This document shows positions 42,333-51,585 of a DNA stretch of 64,000 bases, piece by piece. Origin of the DNA: Spirochaetota bacterium (GTDB lineage: Bacteria > Spirochaetota > Spirochaetia > Treponematales > UBA12059); assembly GCA_026398615.1 (NCBI GenBank), contig JAPLSN010000014.1:1-64000 (forward strand), in the 5' to 3' direction. Made by a program: the position numbers and the translations under genes. The notes under the pieces are model-generated. The model was not told where the DNA came from. It searched no databases and saw only the letters and a list, made by a program, of their open reading frames with translations. Position 1 is the stretch's first letter. Every line of letters begins with the position of its first letter.

Positions 42333-42432
42333 CGGCCGCCCGCCCTCCGATCCATCATCCGCGGGCAGCCTGCCGACGAAGGCGCGCTCGTCCCCGTCGG
42401 CATCCTCGAAAAGCGACCATGGGGGAACCACG

Positions 42433-43410
42433 ATGAAGATTTTCGTAATCGGCGGCGCCGGCTATATCGGAAGCCATGTCGTCCTCGAATTCCTGGACGG
42501 CGGGCATGAGGTGACGGTCTACGACAACCTGTCATCGGGCGCCCGCGTCAACCTTTCCCCTCAAGCGGCCTTCGTCGAGGGCGACATCCTGGACCCGGCG
42601 GCGCTGACGGCGGCGATGGGGCGCGGTTTCGACGCCGTCGTCCACCTCGCGGCCTTCAAGGCCGCGGGAGAATCGATGGTCGCCCCGGAAAAGTACTCCG
42701 TGAACAACATCACGGGCACGATCAACATCCTCAACGCGATGTGCTCGACCGGCGTCAGGCGGATCGTCTTCAGCTCGTCCGCGGCCGTCTACGGCGAACC
42801 CGCCTACATCCCCATCGACGAAGATCATCCCACCAACCCGGAGAACTACTACGGCTTCACGAAGCTGGAGATCGAGCGTTTCCTGGCCTGGTACGACAGG
42901 CTCAAGGGAATCCGGTACGCGGCCCTGCGCTACTTCAACGCGGCAGGCTACGACGGCGAAGGCAGGGTTCGCGGACTCGAGAAGAATCCGGCCAACCTGC
43001 TCCCGGTCATCATGGAAGCGGCTGCCGGAAAACGCGCAGAAGTCCTGGTTTTCGGGAACGATTACCCGACGAAGGACGGCACCGGGGTTCGCGACTACGT
43101 CCACGTTTCGGACCTGGCGGCGGCGCACGTTTCGTCCCTCGCGGCGATCGACGCGACCGACGCCAGCCTCGTGCTCAACCTCGGCAGCGAGGAAGGACTC
43201 TCGGTGACGGAGATACTCGAGACGGCGCGCAGGGTGACCGGCAGGCCCATCCCCTCGCGGGCGGTCGGCAGGCGGCCCGGGGATCCGGCGAAGCTCGTCG
43301 CGTCCGCCGAACTTGCCCGCGGCCTCCTTGGCTGGAACGCCGGACGCAGCGGTGTCGGGAATCTCGTGGAAACCAGCTGGAACGCGTACAGGCGGGAATT
43401 CGGGCTCTGA
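42433..43410 (+). CDS. galE: UDP-glucose 4-epimerase
   Basis: 325 residues from ATG 42433 behind GGGGGAA. NAD loop FVIGGAGYIGSHVV, LAAFKAAGESM, Ser in VFSSSAAVYGEPAYIP, catalytic YxxxK in NYYGFTKLEIERFL, and LRYFNAAGYDGEGRVR. The later motif TGVRDYVHVSDLAAAHV is as in GalE. It interconverts UDP-glucose and UDP-galactose, downstream of galU. It is preceded by the HD-GYP gene at 100 bp and followed by the M20 gene at 55 bp, which has its own ribosome site. Confidence 0.9.
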   Translation: MKIFVIGGAGYIGSHVVLEFLDGGHEVTVYDNLSSGARVNLSPQAAFVEGDILDPAALTAAMGRGFDAVVHLAAFKAAGESMVAPEKYSVNNITGTINILNAMCSTGVRRIVFSSSAAVYGEPAYIPIDEDHPTNPENYYGFTKLEIERFLAWYDRLKGIRYAALRYFNAAGYDGEGRVRGLEKNPANLLPVIMEAAAGKRAEVLVFGNDYPTKDGTGVRDYVHVSDLAAAHVSSLAAIDATDASLVLNLGSEEGLSVTEILETARRVTGRPIPSRAVGRRPGDPAKLVASAELARGLLGWNAGRSGVGNLVETSWNAYRREFGL

Positions 43411-43465
43411 CCCGCCATCGCCGAAGACCTCGGCTTTTTCTCAAGCGTTGACAATCGGAGGGATC

Positions 43466-44695
43466 ATGTCGAAGAAAGATACCGTTTTCGCCTGCATCGG
43501 CGCCCGCAAGGGCATGGTCATCGAGCTCGAGACCCTGCTCACCGCCATACCCGCGCTCGCGCCCGAATCGGGCGGAGAGGGCGAGATGAAAAAGGCCGAA
43601 GCCCTCGTGGCCTGGCTCACATCGCACGGCATCACCGCCATCGAGCACCATGACGCTCCCGACCCCCGGGTTCCCGGCGGCCTGCGCCCCAATCTCGTGG
43701 CCACGATAAAGGGAGCGAACCCGGGGAAGCGCCTCTGGATCATGTCCCACCTCGATGTCGTCCCCGAGGGCGACAGGTCGCTGTGGGCCACCGAACCCTT
43801 CCAGGCGGTGGAAAAGGACGGCAGGATCTACGGCCGGGGCGTCGAGGACAACCAGCAGGGCCTCATCTCCTCCGTCATCGCGGCGCTTTCCCTCGTCGAC
43901 GGCAGGACGACGCCGCCGCACGACCTTAAGCTCCTGTTCGTGGCCGACGAGGAATTCGGTTCCGGCTACGGGATCCAGTGGCTGCTCGCGAACCGCTCGC
44001 TCTTCGAAAAGGACGATCTCATCGTTATTCCGGACGGCGGCGTCCCCGACGGCGCCGACATCGAGACCGCGGAAAAGAACATCTGCTGGCTCAAGGTCAT
44101 CACGAAGGGCAAGCAGTGCCATGCGTCCACGCCCGATGTGGGCGCCAACGCATTTCTCGCGAACTGCGACCTGGCGCTCCGGCTCCACGCGATGGAGACG
44201 GAGGTGTTCACCGCACGCGATCCCCTGTTCACGCCAGATCGTTCCACGATCACCCCGACCAAGAAGGACGCCAACGTCCCGAACATCAATACCGTCCCGG
44301 CGGACGACGCATTCTACATCGACATGCGCGTCCTGCCCGGATACTCGGTGTCCATGGTCCTCTCGGAATGCGAAAAGCGCATGCGCGCCGTGGAGAAGGT
44401 CTATGGAGTCACGATGCGGCACGAAGTTATCCAGCGCAACGAGAGTCCCGCGACCCCCGTGGACACCCCCGTCGTCCCGCTCCTGTCGAAGGCCATCAGG
44501 GAAGTCTACGGCGTGGAAGGCCGCGCGGTCGGCATCGGCGGCGGCACCGTGGGAGCGTACCTGCGCAAGGCCGGCTACCCCTGCGTGGTCTGGAGCCGCC
44601 AGGACGAGACCATGCATACCCCGAACGAATATGCCGTCATCTCGAACATCCTGGGCGATGCCAAGGTTTTCGCGACGCTTGCCCTCCGCGAGTGA
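43466..44695 (+). CDS. M20-family metallopeptidase
   Basis: 409 residues from ATG 43466 behind GGAGG. Metal ligands: HxD in IMSHLDVVPEG, Asp in GRGVEDNQQGLIS, catalytic Glu-Glu in FVADEEFGSGYG, Asp in IPDGGVPDG, and a C-terminal His in DETMHTPNEY. NTVPADDAFYIDMRVLPGYS marks the dimerisation lid region. It is related to the Xaa-His dipeptidase, ArgE/DapE and YgeY group; a soluble amidohydrolase of small peptides or acylated amino acids. The exact substrate is unknown. Confidence 0.9.
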   Translation: MSKKDTVFACIGARKGMVIELETLLTAIPALAPESGGEGEMKKAEALVAWLTSHGITAIEHHDAPDPRVPGGLRPNLVATIKGANPGKRLWIMSHLDVVPEGDRSLWATEPFQAVEKDGRIYGRGVEDNQQGLISSVIAALSLVDGRTTPPHDLKLLFVADEEFGSGYGIQWLLANRSLFEKDDLIVIPDGGVPDGADIETAEKNICWLKVITKGKQCHASTPDVGANAFLANCDLALRLHAMETEVFTARDPLFTPDRSTITPTKKDANVPNINTVPADDAFYIDMRVLPGYSVSMVLSECEKRMRAVEKVYGVTMRHEVIQRNESPATPVDTPVVPLLSKAIREVYGVEGRAVGIGGGTVGAYLRKAGYPCVVWSRQDETMHTPNEYAVISNILGDAKVFATLALRE

Positions 44696-44815
44696 TCGAT
44701 CGCCGTCCGACGGCCCGGCGCCGGAACGAACGGCACCGACCCGCTCACGGGACGGAGCTGCACCTTCTTCAAGGATCCTGATGGGCTTCCGATCGAACCG
44801 TGCGGCGGGAATTGA
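44696..44815 (+). pseudogene. Remnant of a VOC/glyoxalase-family gene (C-terminus)
   Basis: In the frame directly after the M20 stop codon, about 40 codons lead to GRSCTFFKDPDGLPIEPCGG and a stop at 44813-44815. FFxDPDGxxIE is the hallmark C-terminal strand of VOC-superfamily proteins. There is no start codon, ribosome site or upstream domain, so this looks like a degraded or truncated gene end. The call rests on one motif. Confidence 0.5.
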
Positions 44816-44830
44816 AGGGGGATGGAAAAT

Positions 44831-44868
44831 CCCGAGGCTGTCCGATAGCGGGTATCGGACAGCCCGGG
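44831..44868. terminator. Long hairpin between convergent genes
   Basis: GGCTGTCCGATA (44836-44847) is exactly complementary to 44853-44864, and CCCG/CGGG extends the stem past a bulged A. It lies between the rightward M20 gene (with its remnant) and the leftward gene ending at 44878, so it can terminate both. No U-run is present. Confidence 0.65.
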
Positions 44869-44877
44869 AGAACATTA

Positions 44878-45258
44878 TCAGACAGCCTTGGCGAAATTGC
44901 CGATTTCCGGCTTATTTTCCGGAAGCGGAGCGTCATCCAGCATGCCCTTGGCGAACGCCATCACGACGTCGTGTATCGGTCCGGCGGCTCCTCGTACGAC
45001 GCACACACGCCGGGCATGATACATGTGAACGGTGTCATTATCGATTCGCATGGTGATCAGGTGGGTCACTCCCCGCCTGGCGAGTTCGTTGGCCGTATCC
45101 GCGGGAGTGCGCTCCCCGTCGTCGGCCGACGTCTCGACTTCGTATTCTTCTACCGTTTCGATGGAGTAGTCGGATGCGAGCGTATACAACATGAAACGCC
45201 CGCAGAATTCGACATGCTCCTCGACGATACCCTCCCCGGTCGGTACGGCGATGATCAT
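44878..45258 (-). CDS. NifX/NifB-type dinitrogenase cofactor-domain protein
   Basis: 126 residues from ATG 45258, with AAGGAGG upstream. It opens MIIAVPTGEGIVEEHVEFCG. The middle THLITMRIDNDTVHMYHARR and the end VVRGAAGPIHDVVMAFAKGM follow the NifX/iron-molybdenum-cofactor-binding fold in diverged form. Such stand-alone proteins are common in anaerobes and probably carry Fe-S or Mo-containing clusters. No nitrogenase gene lies here. A GC-rich hairpin (CCCCC...GGGGG near 45290-45306) lies in its leader. Confidence 0.6.
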   Translation of the reverse strand: MIIAVPTGEGIVEEHVEFCGRFMLYTLASDYSIETVEEYEVETSADDGERTPADTANELARRGVTHLITMRIDNDTVHMYHARRVCVVRGAAGPIHDVVMAFAKGMLDDAPLPENKPEIGNFAKAV

Positions 45259-45370
45259 CGTCGAACCTCCTTGCAGTCATGGATTGCGGATCCCCCGCTC
45301 GGGGGGCCGGAGGGTTCGCTTGCGATCAGCGAACCATATATGATTGATATACCATCGATCGCCCCACGGA

Positions 45371-45680
45371 TCAAGGATGATTTTCGCCTCCGGACGAAAT
45401 TTTTCGCCCGGGAAGATACGGGCGTCCGGCAGGATTTCGGGATGCCTCACGCGGGTTGACGACCGGTCTCCGGAGGAATTCCCGGTCGACGGTCGCGGCG
45501 AGGAAGCCCGTTTCCACGGACAGGTTCACGCCCGCTTCGCGGGCCGGCGTTTCGAACCCGGCGGCGACATCCTCGAGCAGGGCGCCAAGGACCATCTCTG
45601 ACAGATCCAGCGCGATTCCGTGACGGTCGGCACGAGCTTCGCGCCGTCCCGGTCGCGCGCATCGCGAATATCCCGTCCGG
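45371..45680 (-). pseudogene. Histidine-kinase remnant (linker and start of ATPase domain)
   Basis: Read leftwards, one frame gives ALDLSEMVLGALLEDVAAGF, then ETPAREAGVNLSVETGFLAA and DREFLRRPVVNPREASRN before drifting to a stop at 45371. This follows the consensus just before and at the Asn box of sensor kinases, where VNLLxNAxRNT would be expected; the box is damaged and the catalytic loops are missing. There is no start codon; the frame is cut at the copA end. It is probably the leftover of a kinase once beside copA. Confidence 0.5.
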
Positions 45681-45686
45681 GCCCGC

Positions 45687-48176
45687 TCAGGCGGGGACCT
45701 TGAATCGCTTGAGCCTGAGCGCGTTGGTCACCACCGAGACCGAGGACATGGACATCGCCGCGGCGGCGAAGATCGGGTTGAGGAGCGGCCCGCCGAAGGC
45801 GTGGAGGAGGCCGGCCGCTATCGGGATGCCGAGGACGTTGTAGCCGAACGCCCAGAAGAGGTTCTGCCGTATGTTGCGGATGACGGCCCGGCTCAGCGCG
45901 ATCGCCGAGACCGCGTCCATGAGGTCGCTCCGCGCCAGGACGATGTCGGCGGATTCGGCGGCCACGTCCGTGCCGGAGCCGATCGCGATCCCGACGTCTG
46001 CTCGGGCAAGGGCCGGGGCGTCGTTGATGCCGTCGCCGATCATGGCCACGACGCGGCCCGAGGCCTGGAGTTTCGCGACTTCGTCGGCCTTGTCTCCCGG
46101 GAGTACCTCGGCGAGCACGCGATCCACGCCGACCTCGCGGGCGATGGCCTCGGCCACGGGCCGCGAGTCCCCGGTGATCATGACCGTCTCGATTCCGAGC
46201 CTGCGGAAGGCGGCGATGGCGGCCGCACTCGTGGGCTTCACGGTGTCGGCGACGGCCACGATGCCCACCAGCGCCAGGTCGGAGGCGACGAGCATCACGG
46301 TCTTGCCTTCCCTGGCCAGCCTGGCCAGGTCGCCCGCGGCCGCCGACGCGTCGACGCCCCGTTCCTCCATGAGCCTCGCGTTGCCGACGAGGGCTGCCTT
46401 CGCGCCCAGCCGAGCCTCGATGCCGCGGCCCGGCAGGGCCGCCAGGCCGCGCGCGGGTTCGACGGCGAGGCCGGCCGCTTCCGCCGCTCCGACGATGGCC
46501 GAGGCCAGGGGGTGCTCCGATCCCTTTTCGGCCGACGCGGCAAAAGCGAGCACGGCGTCCCCGGGAAACCCGCCGGCTTGCCCGGCGCTGCCGGCTTGCC
46601 CGGCAAGGTACCCGATGACGTCGGTGACCGACGGCCGCCCGATGGTGATGGTGCCCGTCTTGTCGAGGACCACCACCCTGACCTTGTGCGCGGTCTCGAG
46701 CGCGACGCCCGACTTGATGAGGACGCCCAGTTCGGCGCCCTTGCCGGTGCCCACCATGATGGCGGTCGGCGTGGCCAGTCCCAGCGCGCAGGGGCAGGCG
46801 ATGACCAGCACCGCGATGAAGACGCGCAGCGCGAAAACCTGGCTTTCGCCGGCGAGGAGCCAGGCGCCGGCCGCGAGCACGGCGATGGCCACGACCGCCG
46901 GCACGAACCAGCCGGAAACAGTGTCAGCCAACGCGGCAATTGGCGCTTTCGAGCCCTGGGCTTCCTCGACGAGGCGCACGATGCGGGCCAGGGCGGTGTC
47001 CTCGCCGACACCAGTGGCGCGGAAGAGGAAGGCGCCGTTCCCGTTGACCGTGGCCGCGGCCACCCGGGACCCGGGGCCTTTCGAGACGGGGATGCTCTCG
47101 CCCGAGAGCATGGATTCGTCGACCGCGCCCGATCCTTCCGTGACGGTTCCATCCACGGGAATGCGCTCGCCGGGCCTCACCCGCACGATGTCGCCGACCT
47201 CGACCTCCCCCACGGGAAGCTCGATGTCGCCGCTTTCGTGGACGACCACCGCGGTCTTCGGGGCAAGCCCCATGAGCTTCTTGATGGCCTCGGACGCACG
47301 CCCCTTCGAGCGGGCTTCGAGCCCCTTCCCGAGGAGGATCAGGGCGATGATGACGGCGGCGGTCTCGTAGTAGAGGTGACCGGCGGCGGAAAAGTCGCCG
47401 GCCGCGATCCGCATGGTCGAGTAGACCGAGTACACGATGGCCGCCGTAGTCCCGATCGCGATGAGGCTGTCCATGTTCGGCGAGAGGTGAAGGATCGCCT
47501 TGGCGCCGACGGTATAGAAACGCCGCCCGGCGACGACCGCAGGGACGACGAGCGCGAGCTGCACGAGGGCGAAGTTGAGCGGATGGTCCATCGGGTGGAG
47601 GATGGCCGGAAGCGGGAGACCGACCATGTGGCCCATGGCGATGTAGAGGAGCGGGATGGCCGCCGCGGCGGCCGCGAGGAACCTGCGCCCGAGAGACCGC
47701 AGCTCCCGTTCCCTGGCTTCCTCGTGTTCGTCGACCTTCATCCCCGCTTCGATCGCGAGCGGTTCGTAGCCTGAGCCCTTCACCGCGCGCTTGATTTCCG
47801 AAAGCCTGGTGACCGAGGGATCGTAGCTGACCGTCGCCTTGTCGGTGGCGATGTTGACGGAAACCGAGGCGACGCCGGCCACCTTGCCCAAAGCGCGCTC
47901 CACGGCCATGGCGCAGGCCGCGCAGGTCATGCCTCCGATCGGCATGACGACCGTCTTCACGAGGGGAGGCAGCGCGGCTTCGTACCCGGCGGCCCGGACC
48001 GCGGCCGCGATGGATTCGCGGGATACCGCGTTCTCGTCGTACTCGACGGCCAGGGTTTCGGTGGCATAGTTGACCTCCGCGCGGGCTATGCCGGGAAGCT
48101 TTCCCACCGCGCGTTCGTTGGCGCGGGCGCAGGCCGTGCAGGTCATGCCACGGATGGGAATAAATTCCGACTTCAT
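45687..48176 (-). CDS. copA: Copper-exporting P1B-type ATPase
   Basis: 829 residues from ATG 48176 (GGGGG six bases upstream; an ATG one codon earlier is alternative). Two N-terminal heavy-metal domains carry [12 protein letters not shown] and [12 protein letters not shown]. There are eight membrane helices, actuator [10 protein letters not shown], the membrane metal site [14 protein letters not shown] near residue 462, phosphorylation site [15 protein letters not shown] near 505, [10 protein letters not shown] and [20 protein letters not shown]. It pumps Cu(I) out of the cytoplasm. The promoter at 48196-48224 carries a GC palindrome that may be a copper-sensor operator. Confidence 0.95.
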   Translation of the reverse strand: MKSEFIPIRGMTCTACARANERAVGKLPGIARAEVNYATETLAVEYDENAVSRESIAAAVRAAGYEAALPPLVKTVVMPIGGMTCAACAMAVERALGKVAGVASVSVNIATDKATVSYDPSVTRLSEIKRAVKGSGYEPLAIEAGMKVDEHEEARERELRSLGRRFLAAAAAAIPLLYIAMGHMVGLPLPAILHPMDHPLNFALVQLALVVPAVVAGRRFYTVGAKAILHLSPNMDSLIAIGTTAAIVYSVYSTMRIAAGDFSAAGHLYYETAAVIIALILLGKGLEARSKGRASEAIKKLMGLAPKTAVVVHESGDIELPVGEVEVGDIVRVRPGERIPVDGTVTEGSGAVDESMLSGESIPVSKGPGSRVAAATVNGNGAFLFRATGVGEDTALARIVRLVEEAQGSKAPIAALADTVSGWFVPAVVAIAVLAAGAWLLAGESQVFALRVFIAVLVIACPCALGLATPTAIMVGTGKGAELGVLIKSGVALETAHKVRVVVLDKTGTITIGRPSVTDVIGYLAGQAGSAGQAGGFPGDAVLAFAASAEKGSEHPLASAIVGAAEAAGLAVEPARGLAALPGRGIEARLGAKAALVGNARLMEERGVDASAAAGDLARLAREGKTVMLVASDLALVGIVAVADTVKPTSAAAIAAFRRLGIETVMITGDSRPVAEAIAREVGVDRVLAEVLPGDKADEVAKLQASGRVVAMIGDGINDAPALARADVGIAIGSGTDVAAESADIVLARSDLMDAVSAIALSRAVIRNIRQNLFWAFGYNVLGIPIAAGLLHAFGGPLLNPIFAAAAMSMSSVSVVTNALRLKRFKVPA

Positions 48177-48195
48177 CATGTACCCCCAGGGTTTC

Positions 48196-48224
48196 AATCT
48201 AGGCAATACGACCCCGGGGGTCAA
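48196..48224 (-). promoter_or_regulatory. copA promoter with palindromic operator
   Basis: Minus strand: TTGACC (48219-48224), 17-nt spacer, TAGATT (48196-48201). The perfect palindrome GACCCCGGGGGTC (48210-48222) overlaps the -35, a position suited to a CsoR-type repressor, whose sites are GC-rich pseudo-palindromes. Confidence 0.65.
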
Positions 48225-48477
48225 CGGAATCCCGGGGAAGTTCGACCGACGGGGCGTCCTGCGGCGCTTTCAGTCGGCAACGGCGATCCGCGAGCGGATC
48301 ATGCCCATCCAGCAGGGAAAGGGGATGGCGCCCTCTCTCGCGGGAATGAACCCGAAACGGCTGGCGCCCGGGTGGTGCGGTCCGCCGGGTATGAGGCCGT
48401 TGGCGAGTCCCACCGCACATGAAGGAATGCGCGTGCGACCGCTTTCGCCTGAAAGCCGCCCCTGCTATGATGAGCGC
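48225..48477. other. Divergent spacer between copA and azlC
   Basis: 253 bp with no convincing gene on either strand; the frames present are anti-sense noise with high Arg/Pro content. TATGAT at 48466-48471 probably serves azlC. Confidence 0.4.
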
Positions 48478-49191
48478 ATGTCCTCCCACTCACCGTCCGA
48501 CCGGATCGCGGGTCGGGCGTTCAAGGCTACCATTCCCGTGCTCCTCGGCTACGTTACCATCGGATTCGCCTTTGGCCTCCTCGCCGTCGAATCAGGGTAC
48601 CCCGCGTGGCTGGCCGTCCTCATGAGCGTGGTCGTCTTCGCCGGGGCCGCCCAGTTCATCGCGATCGGCCTCTTCGTGGCCGGCGCGGGCCTGCCGGAGA
48701 TCGCCGCCGTGACGTTCATGGTGAACGCCCGCCACGCCGCCTACGGCCTTTCCCTCATCGGCCGCTTCCGGGCCGCGGGAAAGTTCAGGCCCTACCTCAT
48801 ATTCGGACTCACCGACGAAACCTTCGCCCTCCTGTCGTCGGAGCCCGCGCTCGCCCGGCACGACAGCGCCTTCATGTTACTCGTCACGCTCTTCGACCAG
48901 CTGTGGTGGGTTTCAGGCACCCTGTCAGGCGCCGTCGCGGGCGAGCTGCTCCCCGTAAAGCCGGCGGGGCTCGATTTCGCCCTCACCGCCCTTTTCATCG
49001 TACTGGCTATCGAACAGGCTCTTCGCGTCCGGGAATTCCTTCCCTTCGTCGTCGCGGCCGCCGCCACGATACTCGCGGCATTCGCCTTTGGTCCCCGGGG
49101 AGCCCTCGTCGCCGGGATGGCTTCCTCGCTCGTCATCGTCGCGCTCGCGAAACGCCCCGGGAAACCCGGAAAGGGGAAAGCGCCGTGCTGA
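48478..49191 (+). CDS. AzlC-family branched-chain amino acid exporter subunit
   Basis: 237 residues from ATG 48478, about 6 nt after TATGAT (48466-48471), so probably leaderless. The AzlC core is present: FKATIPVLLGYVTIGFAFGL, GYPAWLAVLMSVVVFAGAAQ, FMVNARHAAYGLSLIGRF, LIFGLTDETFALLSSEP. Six or seven membrane helices. With AzlD it forms the two-subunit branched-chain amino acid (and analogue) efflux system of the inner membrane. Confidence 0.9.
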   Translation: MSSHSPSDRIAGRAFKATIPVLLGYVTIGFAFGLLAVESGYPAWLAVLMSVVVFAGAAQFIAIGLFVAGAGLPEIAAVTFMVNARHAAYGLSLIGRFRAAGKFRPYLIFGLTDETFALLSSEPALARHDSAFMLLVTLFDQLWWVSGTLSGAVAGELLPVKPAGLDFALTALFIVLAIEQALRVREFLPFVVAAAATILAAFAFGPRGALVAGMASSLVIVALAKRPGKPGKGKAPC

Positions 49192-49508
49192 GCGTGCAAC
49201 AGGCCCTCGTGGCGTCGTTCGTCATGGGCGCCATCATCGCCGGCCTCAGGGCGGCGCCGTTCCTGTTTTTCGGCGGCCGGACCACTCCGGCCTTCCTCGG
49301 CTTCGTGGAGCGCTACCTCCCGCCCGTCGCCATGACGGCCCTCGTCGTCGCGTCCTACGCCTCCGTGCGCTGGCTCGACGGCCCGCACGGGCTTCCCGAA
49401 CTGGCCGCCGGAACCGCGGTGGCACTGCTCCATCTATGGAAACGCAACGCCCTGCTCTCCATCGTCGGCGGCACCGCACTCTACATGGCGCTCGCGTCCC
49501 TGGCTTGA
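49185..49508 (+). CDS. AzlD-family small exporter subunit
   Basis: 107 residues from GTG 49185, overlapping the azlC end by 7 nt with AAGGGGAAAG upstream. Four hydrophobic helices, with RAAPFLFFGGRTTPAFLGFV, ERYLPPVAMTALVVASYA and WKRNALLSIVGGTALYMAL, the usual AzlD pattern. The overlap indicates translational coupling with AzlC. Confidence 0.9.
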   Translation: MLSVQQALVASFVMGAIIAGLRAAPFLFFGGRTTPAFLGFVERYLPPVAMTALVVASYASVRWLDGPHGLPELAAGTAVALLHLWKRNALLSIVGGTALYMALASLA

Positions 49509-49618
49509 CGGACTGCCGCATGCGCGCATGGAATCGCCGCGGGTTTTTTGCGCACGGCCCTTCCTTCGCCTATACTTGCCTCATGCGGCCGGTTCATCGC
49601 GCCGCGGGAGGAAGCAGG

Positions 49619-51274
49619 ATGCACAAGAGGAATTGGCTCGCGATGGCGGCCATGTTCATGGCGGTATGGAGTCTCGCGGCCGCGGACATCTGGGTGGCTG
49701 CGGGCGCGGCGGGCAGGGGCAAGGCCAGGGACGATCCCATGCCGGAACTCTGGAAGGCCGTGGAGCGCGCCGAACGCGGCGACGTCATTCACGTCGCCGA
49801 AGGCACGTACAACGGAAAGGCAGGATCCGGGCACTGGATCGCCAAGGTGCCGAACTTGACCATGGTCGGCGGGTACAGACAGGATTTTTCCGAGCGGAAT
49901 CCCTTCAAGTACTTCACGATCCTCGAGCGGGCCAAGGATTTCCGAGGCGACTGGACCGGGCTTCCCGAGGCGATCGTCTCCGGCGACGCGGATCACTCCA
50001 ACTTCACCATCGACGGCTTCGTCCTCAACTGCGAAAGCCGCAACGTGTACACGGAAAAGGGCCTCAAGCTCCAGGCGCCCACGTATTCGGGCATGGCGCT
50101 CCAGACCAACTCACCGAACACGAAGGTCCGGAACTGCATCCTCCTCAATCCCGCCGGCGACGGGATCTACTGCACCTGGCAGGGCTCCGACAACGAAGTG
50201 TCGAACTGCTTCATCGTGAACACCCTCTACGCCGCCATCGAGACGAGGTCGGCCCAGCCCGACTCCGTCATCAACATTAAGAACAACACGATCGTGTACG
50301 GCTGGTTCTACCCGACCAAGGGAGGCGCGACCGGCGTCTTCGTGGGCCGCCAGGGAACCACGATCGTCGATTCCAACGTGATCGCCTTCCTTCAGACCGA
50401 GGGCGGCGAGGACGGATTCGGCGTCAAGAACACCTTCGCGAACTTCGACACCGTCATGAAGAACAACGTCTTCTTTTCGCTCACCGGCGGCTACTACAAG
50501 TACATGGACAACAACAAGCAGAGCCTCATCGCCTGGAAACCCTCCGACCTCGAGGACCTGAACGACGAGGAATACTGCGAGGACTACACCCTCGCCGAAT
50601 CCGGCGGCAACCGGGAAGCCGACCCCGGGCTCGTCCCCGACAAGGACTTCGCCGGCAAGTTCTCCAATTACATCGCCTCCGAGCCCGGCAAGCTCAACAT
50701 GGACGCCATGAATGAATGGCGCAGGTCCATGGGGCTCCCGCTCCAGGCCGAGCCCGGCAAGGCCAGGGAAAATTACGCCTTTGCCTATCCGCTCAAGGCC
50801 GTGGTCCCGGGCCTGGGTTCGAAAATCAAGGGCGTGGGCGTCCGGATCGAAGGCCCCTTCGCAGCATACGCGTCGGAGGCAGCGGGCGCGAAGACGGCGA
50901 GCTACGAGGAAGCCGCCTTCGATTCGTTCAAGAAAGGCGGGGCAAATTCGAAGGGAACGAACGGCAAGGCGGTGAGTTTCCGCGCCGGCCTCGGCGACAA
51001 GAAGACGACCTTCGAGATTGCCGAAGCGACCTCGACCAACTACTACAGCGTGATGCTCCTCATCCCCGGCTCGACCTCCACCGCCACCCGCGACTTCGTG
51101 TACGGCTACATCCTCAAGGGATCGCCCGCGGACAAGGATTGGATCAAGCTGGAAGCCAAGAAGAGCGGTACATGGAAAGACGGCGTCGTGATCAAGGGGA
51201 AAGTCTATGACTTCAAGAACCAGACCTACCCCTACCCCGTCGGGGTGATCATCGACTCGATTTCTTCGAAATGA
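49619..51274 (+). CDS. Secreted right-handed parallel beta-helix protein
   Basis: 551 residues from ATG 49619 behind GGGAGG (an in-frame ATG at 49583 is less suitable). The signal peptide ends AVWSLAAADI. Residues 40-330 have beta-helix rungs with Asn ladders: GDVIHVAEGTYNGKAGSGHW, NFTIDGFVLNCESRN, TKVRNCILLNPAGDGIYCTW, NEVSNCFIVN, NIKNNTIVYGW, NVFFSLTGGYYKY. The C-terminal 150 residues form another beta domain (TSTNYYSVMLLIPGSTST). Such proteins are often polysaccharide lyases or surface binding proteins; no catalytic residue can be assigned by eye. Confidence 0.75.
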   Translation: MHKRNWLAMAAMFMAVWSLAAADIWVAAGAAGRGKARDDPMPELWKAVERAERGDVIHVAEGTYNGKAGSGHWIAKVPNLTMVGGYRQDFSERNPFKYFTILERAKDFRGDWTGLPEAIVSGDADHSNFTIDGFVLNCESRNVYTEKGLKLQAPTYSGMALQTNSPNTKVRNCILLNPAGDGIYCTWQGSDNEVSNCFIVNTLYAAIETRSAQPDSVINIKNNTIVYGWFYPTKGGATGVFVGRQGTTIVDSNVIAFLQTEGGEDGFGVKNTFANFDTVMKNNVFFSLTGGYYKYMDNNKQSLIAWKPSDLEDLNDEEYCEDYTLAESGGNREADPGLVPDKDFAGKFSNYIASEPGKLNMDAMNEWRRSMGLPLQAEPGKARENYAFAYPLKAVVPGLGSKIKGVGVRIEGPFAAYASEAAGAKTASYEEAAFDSFKKGGANSKGTNGKAVSFRAGLGDKKTTFEIAEATSTNYYSVMLLIPGSTSTATRDFVYGYILKGSPADKDWIKLEAKKSGTWKDGVVIKGKVYDFKNQTYPYPVGVIIDSISSK

Positions 51275-51304
51275 GCCCGGGATCGTCGAACAAGAAATAA
51301 GGAA

Positions 51305-51483
51305 GGTTTCACCACGGGGACACGGAGTTCACGGGGGGAATGCGAGGGAGGGAAGAGAGAGTTCCGGGATCCGGGAAGAGACAGGGAGAACGGCGATATT
51401 TTCCTCCTGATATCTTCTTCACTCCTTCATCTCCTCCTCGTCTCCCTGGCATCGCCTCGAGTCTCAGCACCCCGTGGTTTCCC
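51305..51483. repeat. Dispersed palindromic element, copy 1
   Basis: The left end GGTTTCACCACGGGGACACG (51305-51324) is matched by an inverted right end, CACCCCGTGGTTTCC (51469-51483), sharing CCACGGGG/CCCCGTGG exactly. The interior is purine-rich on the left half and pyrimidine-rich on the right half, so the RNA could fold into one long imperfect hairpin. It fills the gap between the beta-helix gene and the methyltransferase. It resembles the 'CACGGAG' intergenic elements seen in many bacterial genomes and is related to the copy at 53155. Confidence 0.65.
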
Positions 51484-51585
51484 CCGGAAAGCCGCACTCG
51501 GTCCCTGAGCTTCCTCACCGAGGCCGCGCCCGACGCGTCGACAGGCCACTTGCGGGTCCGCGGGAGGACGGGATACGGTACGGGT

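Noticed and set aside
48199-48489. 96-codon minus-strand frame between copA and azlC
   Set aside because: Arg/Pro/His-rich with no recognisable domain and overlapping the copA promoter.
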